From assembly GCF_001638985.1 (NCBI RefSeq), contig NW_017265141.1:551001-615000 (forward strand): a stretch of DNA of 64,000 bases. The letters run 5' to 3'. The stretch is from Phycomyces blakesleeanus NRRL 1555(-). Taxonomy: Eukaryota > Mucoromycota > Mucoromycetes > Mucorales > Phycomycetaceae. Numbering within the stretch: position 1 is the first letter of the stretch; each line of letters starts with the position of its first letter. The translations under genes were made by a program, and so were the position numbers. Of the stretch, positions 11,586 to 23,700 are shown piece after piece. Below the pieces are notes generated by a model that was given only the letters and a program-made list of their open reading frames with translations, was not told the DNA's origin and did no database searches.

Positions 11586-13507
11586 TGTCGCAGCACATTT
11601 AGGTTGTACTCAAAACGAAAACAAAAAATCAAGAATATTGATGTCGCTGTCTATTGTATTGAACACTTATCCGCCAATAAGAAAAAACTATGTATTTTGC
11701 TCAAGAGTACAAGCTTATAATACGCATGAATAAGCATCATTGTCAACCTGGCTAATATTGGTGTATTAATAAGCAATCTGATAGATAGAAATAGAGCTAA
11801 CCTTTGCGAGAGTAATACTAATAATAACAAATGTATTCCCGCACACTTTAAAAATAATTTGTCCAATATATGACATACTTCTTCTTTGTATATATACATA
11901 TGTGTGTATATGTATATGATTGTAAGAGGGCTTATATCCTTGTATACTTACATAATCATCCAAAAAAAAAAAAAAAGAAAAAGAAAAAGGTAACGTGTAG
12001 ATAGCGTAATAACCCACAATATTAAATACTAGTAAAACAATTTCTTTATTAGAGCAAGTGGTTTATCCACAGACAAACCCTAAAACAAAACACAAAACAC
12101 AAAAAAGCCAAGATTGAATTCTTGATTATATATTCCTATTTATTATATACTCATATTTCTTTTTCCTTATAAGCAGATCCAAGTTGACTAGTAAAACCCT
12201 TCTCAAGAAAAAGAAAATATATACATTGTCTGTAGAATAAAGCTCATTTTGGTATTATTATTCTTTTATCAGCAAAGGGACGTGCGCATTAGTGTAACGG
12301 TCATCTTTCAAAAGTTTGGAATAGCAGTACAAAAAAAGAAATAGAAAAGGAGGGTATATATTGTATTCTGAATCAAGAAAATCTTGGATTCCCTTTTTTT
12401 TTTCTGCTAGTTATAGTATATGCTGGCTTTTATTCATGGCTAAGCAAAGATGAGGAACCTAATTTACATTTCAATTTTGTGATAAATTACTATAATATAT
12501 ACATATATATTCTCGAGACTTTTAGTTAGAAAATCCTGCTCAGCGTTTTAAAAGAATATAATATAATATAATATGATATATATATATATATATATTCAAT
12601 ATTGATGGCACATTAAGTAATGATATTAATTCCATATATAATGCCTCAAACAAAATATAAATACACACACACACACGTGCATATAATTGTGCACAAGCAG
12701 TTTTTGGGACATATATTTGATAGACAAGATGATAATATCTAAACTTCTTCTATATGAAAATCAGTACAAAACAATAATAGTACTAATAAATAAATTATTA
12801 TCATCATCTTCATCATAATAACAAGTAGTAGTATTAACGAGATTAGCAATAGTATTATCCTTAAGCTCATTTGTTACTATAGAGACCAAGGCTACTATGG
12901 AGACTAAGAGGCAAAGAGACCAAGAGGCTGGAACCCATTGATCTTTTTGAGCGATAATACAATGTCCGACATAAATCGATTTTGTCTGACAAGATCATCT
13001 TGAAATGTGTCACTGCAATCAGGGTTACACAAATAAATGCTTGTTTTCATTTTTTATGAAATTTATTTCTGTCAAGGAATAAGAAATCATCCCATTTCAT
13101 AAGCACCGCAGTTAATAATCTTACCTGGGGTTGTAGATAAATATAGTTCATATACCTTGCAGCTCTATAGTAAAACTATGGTCTCTACCTCTATTTGTTA
13201 GCTTCGGATTTAGCTTCCTTTTTAAGGGTTGCTTATTTAACATCATATACGCTCAAATAATATTCATAATAAAATCAAATGAATTGAGTCCGAACGTTTA
13301 AAAGGGAAAATACACACACATACACACACATACACACACACACACACACGGAAAGAAACAGCTGTACCAGTCAAGCGGGGGGAAATGAGAAGGGAAAGGG
13401 TGACTGGGCAATTATTATTTTATTATTTTTTTATTTTTGTTTTTGTTTTTTGTTTTGTTGTACAAGGTATACACTATTGACAGGTAAACTTCTCTGCTCA
13501 TTTCATC
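11586..13507. other. Intergenic region upstream of the DHODH gene
   Basis: AT-rich with A/T homopolymers, TA runs near 12565-12592 and CA runs near 12663 and 13312-13348. Nothing coding was recognised. The last 130 bases before 13508 hold a G-rich patch (13375-13400) followed by T-rich DNA. This may be part of the promoter of the downstream gene (inference). Confidence 0.5.
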
Positions 13508-14449
13508 ATGGCCAATCTCTCCACCAACATCGCCGGACTCCATTTGCCCAACCTTTTCTTCAATGCCTCTGGTGTGTGCTGTCAACACGAGCACGAGCTC
13601 AAGCAGCTTTTGGAAAGTGACTCTGGCTCATTGATTACCAAGTCGGCCACATACGAGATGCGCGAGGGAAACCCTTCTCCGCGTTATGTCCCCTTGCCTG
13701 CAATTCAGAGCAGCATCAACTCCATGGGTCTTCCCAACGAAGGTTATGAGTACTACCTCGCCTATGCCAAGAAATACGACTACAGCAACCCCAAACCTTT
13801 GTTTGTCTCTTTGTCTGGTCTATCTGTTGCCGACAACAAGAAGATGGTCGAGGGATTCGTTGCTGCCAACCTTCCCTGCGTTCTCGAGATCAACTTCTCC
13901 TGCCCAAATGTTCCCGGAAAACCCCAGCTCGGTTACGATATGGAAGCCATGGAGAGTGCATTAAACGTATTGGCACCCATCATCAAGAAGCCTTTTGGTA
14001 TCAAGCTCCCGCCCTACTTTGACATTGCTCACTTTGACACCGCTGCTGCAATCTTTAACAAGTTTGACAACCTTGCTTACCTGACCTGCATCAACTCTGT
14101 CGGTAATGGACTTGCTATTGACTTTGAGACTGAGACTGCACTTATCAAACCCAAGGATGGTTTCGGTGGTCTTGGTGGCCTGATGGTTCTCAACACTGCA
14201 CTTGCAAATGTCAATGCCTTCTACCGTCGTTGCCCCAACAAAAAGATCATTGGTGTCGGTGGTGTTACTTCAGGAAAGGAAGCATTTTTGCATGTTCTTG
14301 CTGGTGCTAGCGCTGTCCAAATCGGTACTCAGCTGAAAGAGGAGGGCCCCAAGCTCTTCAGCCGTGTGAAGAAGGAGTTGGAGGATATCATGGTAGCCAA
14401 GGGTTATAAGTCCCTAGAGGATTTCCGTGGCAAGGTCAAGACTTTGTAA
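13508..14449 (+). CDS. Dihydroorotate dehydrogenase, class 1A (cytosolic, fumarate-type)
   Basis: A single uninterrupted frame of 313 codons, the usual length of class 1A enzymes. The signature around the catalytic cysteine is NFSCPNVPGKPQ with Cys132; class 1A uses Cys where mitochondrial class 2 uses Ser. Other family blocks are LITKSATYEMREGNP near residue 43, NSMGLPN near 71, and GVGGVTSGKEAF plus GASAVQIGTQ near the FMN phosphate site at the C-terminus. There is no mitochondrial targeting or membrane segment at the N-terminus. The family oxidises dihydroorotate to orotate in pyrimidine synthesis, with fumarate as acceptor in yeast URA1 and Lactococcus. Codons are strongly biased to C/G-ending forms, unlike most neighbours, suggesting high expression. 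It has no introns although almost every other gene here does. Confidence 0.95.
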   Translation: MANLSTNIAGLHLPNLFFNASGVCCQHEHELKQLLESDSGSLITKSATYEMREGNPSPRYVPLPAIQSSINSMGLPNEGYEYYLAYAKKYDYSNPKPLFVSLSGLSVADNKKMVEGFVAANLPCVLEINFSCPNVPGKPQLGYDMEAMESALNVLAPIIKKPFGIKLPPYFDIAHFDTAAAIFNKFDNLAYLTCINSVGNGLAIDFETETALIKPKDGFGGLGGLMVLNTALANVNAFYRRCPNKKIIGVGGVTSGKEAFLHVLAGASAVQIGTQLKEEGPKLFSRVKKELEDIMVAKGYKSLEDFRGKVKTL

Positions 14450-15092
14450 TAAAAGTAATAACAATAATAACAACGGCAACAACAAAAAAGAAGATATATA
14501 TTGTGTATTGTACAAAGAACCAAAAATAAATAAAGTATTAAGCAGAAGCAGAAGAGATCTTGTTGGTTTATGTACGTATATGTAAGTATATTTTTGCATA
14601 TAATTAAGTCAAGTCGGTCAAAATCAGTCCAGGGATTTCGCAAAAATAAAATAAAATAATATATATATATATAGAAAGAAAAATATATATATAATTTCCG
14701 ACATCACTGTGCAAAATTGGCCATCGGAAAATGAAAATGGGCTGTGTGATAACTTGCATAGAAAGAAAAAAAAAGAACGCGATTTCATGCCCTTTTCTTC
14801 GTTTGCAATCGAGCTTACCATAAGACGAACTCTACCTTTTGTAATACTGACATAGACCTCCTCTACAGACACAAACCAGATATCTAGACTTTTGTACACT
14901 TGAATATATAAATATCTACTTTGTATACTTTATCTATTTCATCTCTCTATTTATACACCTTATATATATATATATATATTATTTAAGAATATATATGTAC
15001 ATGTATACATGTGTGTGTGTGTGTACATAAAATACATAAAATACATAAAATACATATAGGCATAAAAAAATCAGCTTTAATACAACTCATCT
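14450..15092. other. Intergenic region
   Basis: 3' flank of DHODH followed by AT-rich DNA with TA runs (14660-14672, 14963-14980), a (GT) run near 15009-15023 and a short ACATAAAAT repeat before 15056. No gene seen. Confidence 0.55.
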
Positions 15093-17916
15093 ATGCAACA
15101 CTTCTCCTCCACATCTACCCCTCCTCATGGTGATGATCCAATGAGACTATTCAGGGATTGCAATAAACAGGCCTTGAAATCCACCGTCCTACCTCATTCA
15201 GGGGCGAATGGAATAGTAGAGAAAGGGCAGTTGACTCCCCCACAGGACAGTGATACCTTTCCCATGAATGATTCCTTTAAAATTCCACCTACACATTATA
15301 AATCCGAACACATCCACATGGATGGCAATGAAAAACATCTTCCACTCCGGAAGCGCATTCCAAAAAATACATCTGCACCGACCACAAATGACCAACGAGG
15401 ATCTAGTCAAGTACCCTCTGCGCCTTGTAGTAGTAATTCTGTAGAGTCTGGCCGAACAATCCGAGGAATTAGTGAGCCCGACGCACTGGCTGGGTGCAAT
15501 GGCGGTGCTTTGTTTAACACCTCAACAGAAGAACCCACCACTTCAGAAACCCATCAGACAAAGCACAAGCGGAGCAAATCAGAATCAAAGGCTTACGAAG
15601 GAAAGAAGAATGTGTTGATGCAGCGACATATGTCCGTCCTTAATTTCAACTCCCATCAAAGGCAGGCCTCTGATCCTTTCAACAGGCTATCAGATGGTCC
15701 AGACGAACCTTTAGAAGATACAAGAAGTTGCAAGACATTGTTTGATACTGAAATAGAACCATCCAAGAAAGCTTATCGTTGGTTAGACAAGAATGTCCGG
15801 ATAGGTTCAGACCATCCAGATTCGTCAGAAGATTCATCTTGTATCATGACCACAAAACGATTGTCACTGGGTCACCAAGACAATGGTACCTCACCAAATT
15901 GTGTAGAAGAGGTGCGCACTCCTCTTTTTTGATACAGCCAAAGCCCTACGCTGACTAACTGACGATAAACCCATTGTATAGTCATCCAGAGAAGATCAGT
16001 GCGACTTTTCTCACTCCACACATCCTTCTCACTCCAAAAATAGCTCTACAAATGTACGTCTGTGTGATTACAGGAGGACCACAATTTTTACCTTGGCTTA
16101 CAGTACACACAATAGATATCCAAGCTGCTTATATTCACCTAATTTCATATTTATCTCATCTCATCTCATCTTATTTATTTCCTTTCTTTTGTGTGTGTGT
16201 ATATGTGTATGTGTATATGTACGTATATATATATATATATATATATGTAGGAACCAGCCTTCAAAAAACGAAGGATTCCAAAATCAAATACTATTGAAAA
16301 TCAGCAAAGTTTACTATCCAGTTCACTTGATATTTCTACAGGAGAGTCCATACTCTTCATGGATCGACCTGAAGCCATCAAGCTATCGACAGCACCTGTC
16401 AGAAAGAGAAAAAAGAACAACACAGCCACAACCACAGCCACAACCACACCAATAACAACAACACAAACAGTCTCCACAGGAACAGCAATAACAACATCAA
16501 CAACAGCAACAAAGGGTGGTCGTCGCCAGACTAATAGAGTATTATATTGTATTTGTCAAAAGCCATATGACGCATCAAGATTTATGATTGCATGTGACGA
16601 ATGTGATCAATGGTTCCATGGAGACTGTGTCAATTTTACAGAGAGCGAGAGTGAGCTTATAGATTCCTACATCTGTACTCCTTGCACTAAAGGTACATTA
16701 ATAGCAGACTTGGCATGAATTGACTCGGTGTAATTTGGACTGAACTGAACTATACTGGGATGATATGTGCTGGGCTGTGCTGGGATAGAGTTGTTTTGTG
16801 TTGGGCTAGGCTGAGTCGGGCTGGAATAGGACATGCTATGCTATGATATGATATGATATGATATAATGGGATGGGATGGGATGTCATAGCATGGTATGGG
16901 GTGGGCTGAGTAGAGACAGACCACAAATTGGTTGAACCAAACAATGTTGAAATACTAAGACGTTATTACCATTTTTGTGTATACACATACATGTGTACGT
17001 TTGCGTTTGCGTTTGCGTGTGCGTGTGTGTGTGCGTGTGCGTGTGCGTGTGCGTGTGCGTGTGCGTGTGCGTGTGCGTGTGCGTGTGCGTGTGCGTGTGC
17101 GTGTGCGTGTGCGTGTGCCTACGTATCTGTGTGTGTGAATGTTTTCTATCATATTATGTTATGTTATATTATTTTTATTTTATTTTATTTACATACCTAG
17201 AGACAGGCAAGACAATCTCATGGAAGACAAGGTGTGCTAATCCAAAATGTCATAAATCTGGCAAATCCGGATCTCATAAAGACGGCTCCCCATATTATTG
17301 TAGTAATCGTTGTGGTGTACTTGTGGCTCGTATCAAGGCAGAACTTGCAGAATCAAGTCGGCAGGCAACGATGTCTCTAAAAAGCCATCGCTCATTATTA
17401 GAAGCAGTCGTGGAAAAGAAACAGGAAAAATTAAACTCACAAACCAAGACTTACCGTGATACCTTGGCTGAACTCAGGGAAACAAAAAGAGCTGTTAATA
17501 GTCGCGTAGCTGCAATTGACCGGAAATATGTTTTGCTGAAGAAACTGCTTCAAGACCAGACGATGAAAAGGCAACGGCTCACAGTAGACGAGGAACCCCT
17601 GTGTGGATTTGATTCCAGACTGATATGGCCTGCTTCTATATGGGAGAAGGCAGATGGTGTAATGAACACAGAGGACAATGATAGGGTTGTTGTTACCTTT
17701 ACTGCGGAGAATATTCATGCCCTTGAAAGAGCACCTCCCCAAATTGTCTGTAAAAAAAATCGCAAGCAATGCCATGCCCACACAAACTGGCAAAAGCTAC
17801 AAGCACAAGAAATTGAAAAAGAGCGGGAGGAGCAGTTCCGAATCTTGGCTAAAATTGATGAGAGACGAGAAAACATCAAACAAACCATTCATAGTCGTCG
17901 TGAGATGAGTCACTAA
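15093..17916 (+). CDS. PHD-finger protein of the Spp1/CFP1 (CXXC1) type, COMPASS subunit
   Basis: Three exons join in phase: 15093..15911, 16251..16692 and 17201..17916, giving 658 residues. The N-terminal 320 residues are Ser/Thr-rich and look disordered, followed by a basic RKRKKNN and a Thr-rich run. A PHD finger spans about 371-418 (YCICQKPYDA, CDECDQWFHGDC, CTPC). After it comes a Cys-rich block (CANPKCHK, YYCSNRCG), a coiled-coil region, and a C-terminal HAHTNWQKLQ block followed by a charged helix. PHD plus this C-terminal Cys/His region is the layout of Spp1/CFP1. That protein reads H3K4me and belongs to the Set1/COMPASS histone methyltransferase complex in the nucleus. No CXXC DNA-binding finger was seen, as in yeast Spp1. 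Intron 2 carries a hexanucleotide repeat. Confidence 0.85.
16999..17119 (+). repeat. GTGTGC hexanucleotide minisatellite inside intron 2
   Basis: About 120 bp of alternating purine-pyrimidine DNA. It begins with TTTGCG units and then becomes an almost perfect run of GTGTGC units. It lies wholly inside the second intron of the Spp1-like gene. The alternating GT/GC pattern is of the kind known to form left-handed Z-DNA. Open frames through it (Cys-Val repeats) are not genes. Confidence 0.9.
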
Positions 17917-18489
17917 GAAAAAAAAATCGAAAAACATCCCTTTTTCTTTTTCCCTTTCTCTATCTCTTTCCATGTTTCGTTCATCCCTTTCCTCTCCATC
18001 TTGCCCTCTTCTCACTTCACTTTTCTCACTTCTCCCTTCTCCCTTCACCCTTCTCCCTTCACCCTTCTCCCTTCTCCTCTTTTTACATATATTGTCTTGA
18101 GAACAAACTCACAAATACATACACATAAGCAAGCACATAATATATATTTTGCTTTTGTATTTTCATGATAAAATTAAAATGCAAAAAAAAATGTGTAAAC
18201 GTTGCCTAATTTTTATCTCAAATACAAGAATTATGCTTGAATATTTGAGCTTCCATAATATATGTATAACTTTGAAATATTCTTAAGAGTGATCAGCGTT
18301 GGCGTAAGTTTGGCAGCGGAAATTTATCAGGGTATTTTATGTGAAAATCTTCCAAGTAATGCTATTTAATAATAATATTATGAGCGCCAATACCTAGTTT
18401 TTCTTCTCTATAAAAAATTGATCTATTAATCCAGATACTTTCTTTAGGGAAGTTGGCCTTTGAAAATTTATAAAATAGTCGTATTGACA

Positions 18490-18529
<40 letters not shown>

Positions 18530-19175
18530 CAATATTAAAGTTAATATTTGTTACCAAAACCTCATTAATATTAGTAAATAAGCATAAGTATACGGGAGTA
18601 TATTTAATACGTGATTAACAAGTACATACATTGTAAAGCTGAACCAATTGAATACACAAACAATAGTAATAATAAACTGAAACTCTAAAAGCGATAAGTA
18701 TTTTGTACAATTCATACGATTTTTTTTTAAAAAAAAAGACAGTTTTGTGAATCAAATATTTGCAAAGTTCTATATAGAAATTTAATGAAGGGCAATTCCT
18801 ACTACAGATATTAGATTTGATTAAAGTGTCCTTGACACCACCATTTTCCTTAATATACAATTGTGTGTTGTAAATTTAAGATAATGCTCAATCTAAATAC
18901 AGTGTTTTTACTTGAGATTGATACAATATTGGTTTTTTTTTTAGGAATATTTTTTACAAGTATGCATTCAACAGATTTTACCAAAGTTCTTGGTAAAATA
19001 TAGTATTATATTTAATACTCAACGTAGATAAATACCAATATGCAGGGAAAACATACGGAATCCTGGGAGTACACACCAACCTGTCCAACCAAGGTATTAA
19101 GCCAATTACTTATTGCTTGTATCCCATTTCATTTAAAATAATTTAAAATATTACAGAAACTCTCACCGACGTGTC
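17917..19175. other. Intergenic region, CT-rich then AT-rich
   Basis: Directly after the Spp1-like gene is a long pyrimidine stretch with TCTCCCTTC-type repeats (17940-18080). A (TA)n run follows at 18490-18530, with T8/A9 at 18721-18737. No gene was supported. Bases 18990-19175 may be the decayed 5' part of the Fanzor relic that follows. Confidence 0.5.
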
Positions 19176-19683
19176 TTTCAAGCCAGAGACATTTATAAAA
19201 TGCCCTTAATTGTCTTTGGAGATAGGCTTACTAACAAATCAAGTGTCCCATTTTGCGGTTTACGGCATGGAGTATTCGAGAAAATTTACAAGTATCTTCT
19301 TGTAAAACAAAAGATCGGATAGCTGTACCTTTAGGACGTTAAGGAATTTAACACGTCAAATGTAGTTGTACACTTTCTCTTTGAAGCTTTATTCTTTATA
19401 TTCAATATTGATTGCGTGGGTTTGCAGCTCCTGTAAGACCAAAGGCCTAAGATATTTCCGAAATGCCAATGATAGACCTATCCATTCCATATTAATTTGC
19501 AACAACTGTAATATTTTTCTGAATAGGGATGTCATGGCAGCAAGAAACATGCTCCATATTGAACAGGAGATTTGAAGTGGCAATGGTAGGCCAGAAATCT
19601 TCAATCATCGACAAAGACCAAGCACAACAACACAAAGCACCACAATGAACGTGGTTGTTCCTCACTCTGGTTGGCGAACTTAA
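19176..19683 (+). pseudogene. Fanzor/TnpB-like RNA-guided nuclease, decayed C-terminal relic
   Basis: The reading frame shows FQARDIYKMPLIVFGD, GLRHGVFEKIYKYLL and EFNTSN, then the zinc-ribbon half CSSCKTKG ... ICNNCNIF. The diagnostic LNRDVMAARNML follows (RuvC-III / RDxNAARN motif of TnpB and Fanzor), and after a TGA stop comes SGNGRPEIF. The matching minus-strand relic at 53.4 kb has IWSGEGRPDVF at the same place, so the TGA replaces a Trp codon. Several stops and frameshifts break the rest (near 19322 and 19335). The N-terminal RuvC-I region was not found. Fanzors are eukaryotic relatives of TnpB that use an RNA guide to cut DNA and travel with transposons. This copy is dead. The alternative, an unrelated zinc-ribbon protein, is unlikely because of the RDVMAARN motif. 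Confidence 0.7.
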
Positions 19684-19968
19684 AGATGCTGACCGGTGAA
19701 AAATATTCTAGTTATTTTTACCTCGTCTCAATTGTCTTTTTTGTTTATCCAAGAAAAGGTAAGCAAACTGTCCAAAAATTCATTTTCATCCGTCCAAAAA
19801 AAAACTAACATCGTCTCAATCTCAAGTAAAAACACTGTAATCAAATCGAATATCAAGATACACGGAGACGTAAATTATATTAAATTTCATAATCGATATC
19901 CTTTTGGTACTTTAATATCGTTACATATAAAAAAAAGCTCAAGAAAATAGTCGGACAAAATACAAAAC

Positions 19969-20209
19969 ATGAGGTTACTCTTGTACCACTATATCCGCAG
20001 TATCCGCAGTGTATTCACACTCCAGAAGGTATATATTTAGTTTTTTTTTTCTTACAAGCTTTTACACAATAAAATACGTCTTTTACATTCATATTCATTA
20101 TATATATGCCTTTTTGCAGGCGTTCTTTGCGATGGCTAGTTGGTATTTCTATAGCTATACTATTGATTTTTTCACTATCAGGAAAACAACCATTGATCCG
20201 CCAGAGTAA
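19969..20209 (+). CDS. Possible small two-exon gene (49 aa)
   Basis: Exon 1 19969..20028 (ATG in AAAACATGAGG, donor AAG/GTATAT) joins in phase to exon 2 20120..20209 (acceptor TTTTTGCAG). It encodes 49 residues starting MRLLLYHYIRSIRSVFTLQK and ending TTIDPPE, with an aromatic hydrophobic stretch (AFFAMASWYFYSY). Size and composition would fit a small mitochondrial or membrane subunit, but I recognise no family. A second frame of exon 2 also encodes a hydrophobic segment (LVGISIAILLIFSLS), so the choice is not certain. Confidence 0.4.
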
Positions 20210-20788
20210 TGACCGCAAGCAGTATACTATATGTACCTTATGATGATCCTGTTGTTTCATTCCTTGTTGCAAGAACAATGAGAATTGAATAAATTTGTAG
20301 GGTAGAAGACCGCCCGCAATATTTTCTGGTCAGAATTCACGATCGTCTGTTGGGTTTACCGGATAGAACTGATTCATCTAAATTACAAAAAAGTGTAATT
20401 TCGTAAAGATTGTGCTGAAACTCCAAAGCGCATTGAGACAGTTGATCGTAATTATCCATTGGCTTTTCTTCAAACATCTTGCAATCTCAATTTATGAATA
20501 GCAGACGTTGCAAATGTAAAATTTGAATACATAAAGGCACAGGCTTTGAATCAGATAATAATATTGTGAACCGACCGGAAATGTGTATACAAAATATAAA
20601 AATAAATTTTGTACAATTCTGTGGAACAGACACCTTAATTTTTTTTTTTTGGTGTGTGAATTGTCGGTGTTTTAAGCCAACATGTTTAAATGCCTACAGT
20701 ACCTTAACAGCCTGAAACGACCTGTCTTAACTTCTTAATCAACTTATAAACGGCATCCTCCTGGATACATTCTTAGTCTTGTCTTATA
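20210..20788. other. Spacer before the kexin gene
   Basis: No supported gene. Moderately AT-rich unique sequence, with a T10 tract at 20640. The region just before 20789 presumably holds the kexin promoter and leader (inference). Confidence 0.45.
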
Positions 20789-23700
20789 ATGTCATCTTTT
20801 CGTCCTCTTCTTTTGGGGCTAATTTTGTTTTTTACCACTCGATCCTGGGCTTATGCATCACAACAGACTCAACAATCATGGATTCGCGATTACAAGAAAC
20901 GTCTTTATTATACTCTCTACACACCTCATGCTGATTCAAAAGCTGCATTCCTTGTTGCACAGCACATGGAGGTCCGTTTTGAAGGCCAAGTTGGAGAATT
21001 ACCAAATTATTACTGGATTAGCACACCAATTCCTAATAACCGCACCAAACGAGATTCATCAAATGATCACATCGTGGCTCGCTTCAATCAACTCAAGTCT
21101 CAGGTGACCGGATCAGCTAAGCGCGACGTGTATGTTGAAGCCCTACGTCGCATAGACAGATTGGACCCCCAGGTACCCCGTCGGCGGCTGTTCAAACGCT
21201 CAGCACTCCCAATTGATAGACGCCAGGCACCCGAAGACATTTTTAGAGATGCACCAGTAGAGGAGAATATATTGGAAGAGATGGAGGAAAACGGTGAATT
21301 CAGTACAAATATCATGCTTGACTTACCAGGAGGATATGAATCATTCAAAGAAAGATTAAAAATCAGGGATCCTGGATTTGATAAACAGTGGCACATTGTA
21401 AGATTGATTATTGCCATCATCTCTCCCGTTTTCTCCTTTTCTTCTTATTTTATTTTTTGCCCTTATTTTTTCATTTGTTTGCTTTTACAGCAAAATCAGT
21501 ACAGAGTCTGTATTTAACTTTCCTTTTCTTGTATATATGCATAGATAAATCGAGATCATCGTGGTCACGACATTAATGTGGCTGGAGTGTGGAGTCAAAG
21601 TAAGTTGTTCATTTGGAGAAGTTTTGGCTGTTGGCTGTTGGTTGTTGGCTGACCCGCGGATTTTCTGTGCACAAGATATTACAGGTCAAAATGTAGTGGT
21701 TGCCATATTGGATGACGGGCTTGATATGGATAATGAGGATCTCAAGGATAACTTTGTAAGTATTCAATCATTGTCACTGAGTTTTTTTTTCTATTAAGAA
21801 GACGAAGAGTTAATTGATAATTTACTGTAGTTTGCTCCTGGATCTTATGACTTTAATGACCATACAAATCTTCCAAAACCAAAACTCTTTGACGATACCC
21901 ATGGAACAAGGTGTGCGGGTGAAATCGCTGCAGTCAAAAATGATGTGTGTGGTGTTGGAATGGCTTATGGTGCCAAGGTAGCAGGTAAATTGAAATCACG
22001 TATATATATATAAGATATAAAAGCTTAAATATATATAGAAATCTATGAATAGATTATGTAACATGTATTTTTGGATGACAGGTATACGAATATTGTCTGC
22101 GGACATTACAGAAGCGGATGAAGCAGCAGCACTTAATTACAAGTTCCAGCAAAACGATATATATTCATGTTCCTGGGGACCTCCTGACCAAGGAGAAGTT
22201 GCCGAGGCACCAAAAGGAATCGTTTTGGACGCCATAAAAAACGGTATTAATAACGGACGTGATGGTAGTGGAACTATCTTTGTGTTTGCATCTGGAAATG
22301 GTGGTGCCAACGACGATAACTGTAACTTTGATGGATATACAAACAGCCTGTACACAATCACAGTGGGTGCGATAGATCGTCTGGACAGACATCCCTATTA
22401 TGCCGAAAGCTGCTCTGCTCAACTTATCGTCACCTATTCAAGTGGCAATGGTGGACACATTGTAAGCAATATTTTTTCTTTCTCAAGACTTTATTAAGGG
22501 GATAATAGTTTATTGATGATAATGCGTTCCTTGGCAAAAAAATGCAGTATACTACAGACGTTGGGGGCAATTCATGTTCTGATCGTCATGGTGGAACGTC
22601 TGCAGCTGCTCCATTAGCAGCCGGAGTATTTGCCCTTGTTCTCTCCGTGCGGCCTGATCTTACATGGCGTGATATGCAACACTTGTGTGTTCGCACAGCC
22701 GTTCCCGTAACACTCGAAGACGACGACTGGGATGTTCTTCCCTCTGGGCGGAAATACAACCACAAGTTTGGTTATGGAAAACTAGATGCGTTTGCTATTG
22801 TGGAGGCTGCAAAAAATTTTAAAAGTGTTGGACCTCACACTTTTCTGGAAACCTCAGCTGGACTTTTGGAAAAACGAATAATACCAGATTTGACAGATTT
22901 TAAGAATGGAATTGATGTCAGCAAGGCACTAACGAGTGTTGTTGCTATTGACCAGGAAAGGTTAGACAGTGTAGGGCTTGGGACATTGGAACATGTTACT
23001 GTTACGGTTGATATTGAACACGGCAGAAGAGGAGATTTGGAAGTATTCTTGGAAAGTCCTAATAAAGTAGTCAGTAAGTTGGGCGCTTCAAGAAAGTTTG
23101 ATAACAGCAAGGATGGGTTGGTGAACTGGACATTTATGAGTGTAAAGCACTGGTAAGAGGTTGCGTTGGAAAATTCTGATCAGTCAAAACATAGACTTTA
23201 TTATTCATTTCTTTATTGTTCATATCTTATTAGGGAAGAGAATCCTGTTGGTGATTGGACATTGCGTGTGATGGACATTAAAAATCCACAATATACTGGG
23301 AGTCTTATTCAATGGTCGCTTACTTTGTGGGGAGAAACAAAATTTGGGTTTATACCAATCTCGATCCTACCAATATCTTCAGAAACAGATCACGGCCAAG
23401 AGCAGTCTACTGAAACTCCCCTGAGCACAGGAATTGCAGAAGATGACTACACGTCAATCCTACCTACGCCTACACCTACAGCTGAAATTGCTACCGATAT
23501 TCCTGATTCAACTATAAAAGAAGGTGGATGGGAGACAGATAGCCTTGGACCTGATGGCTTTTATGCACATGAAGAAGACCAGGAAACAGAACGACTAACA
23601 CCAGTGTATATGTTTGGGTCGCTCCTTCTGGTGGTTTGTGGCGTGATTGGAATGTATCTCCTGATACGCAAATGGAGAGATTCGTCAAAGTCTGCTGTCG

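Noticed and set aside
16975..17200. Cys-Val and Ala-Cys repeat proteins, plus Arg-Thr frame on the other strand
   Set aside because: Translations of the GTGTGC repeat inside the intron of the Spp1-like gene.
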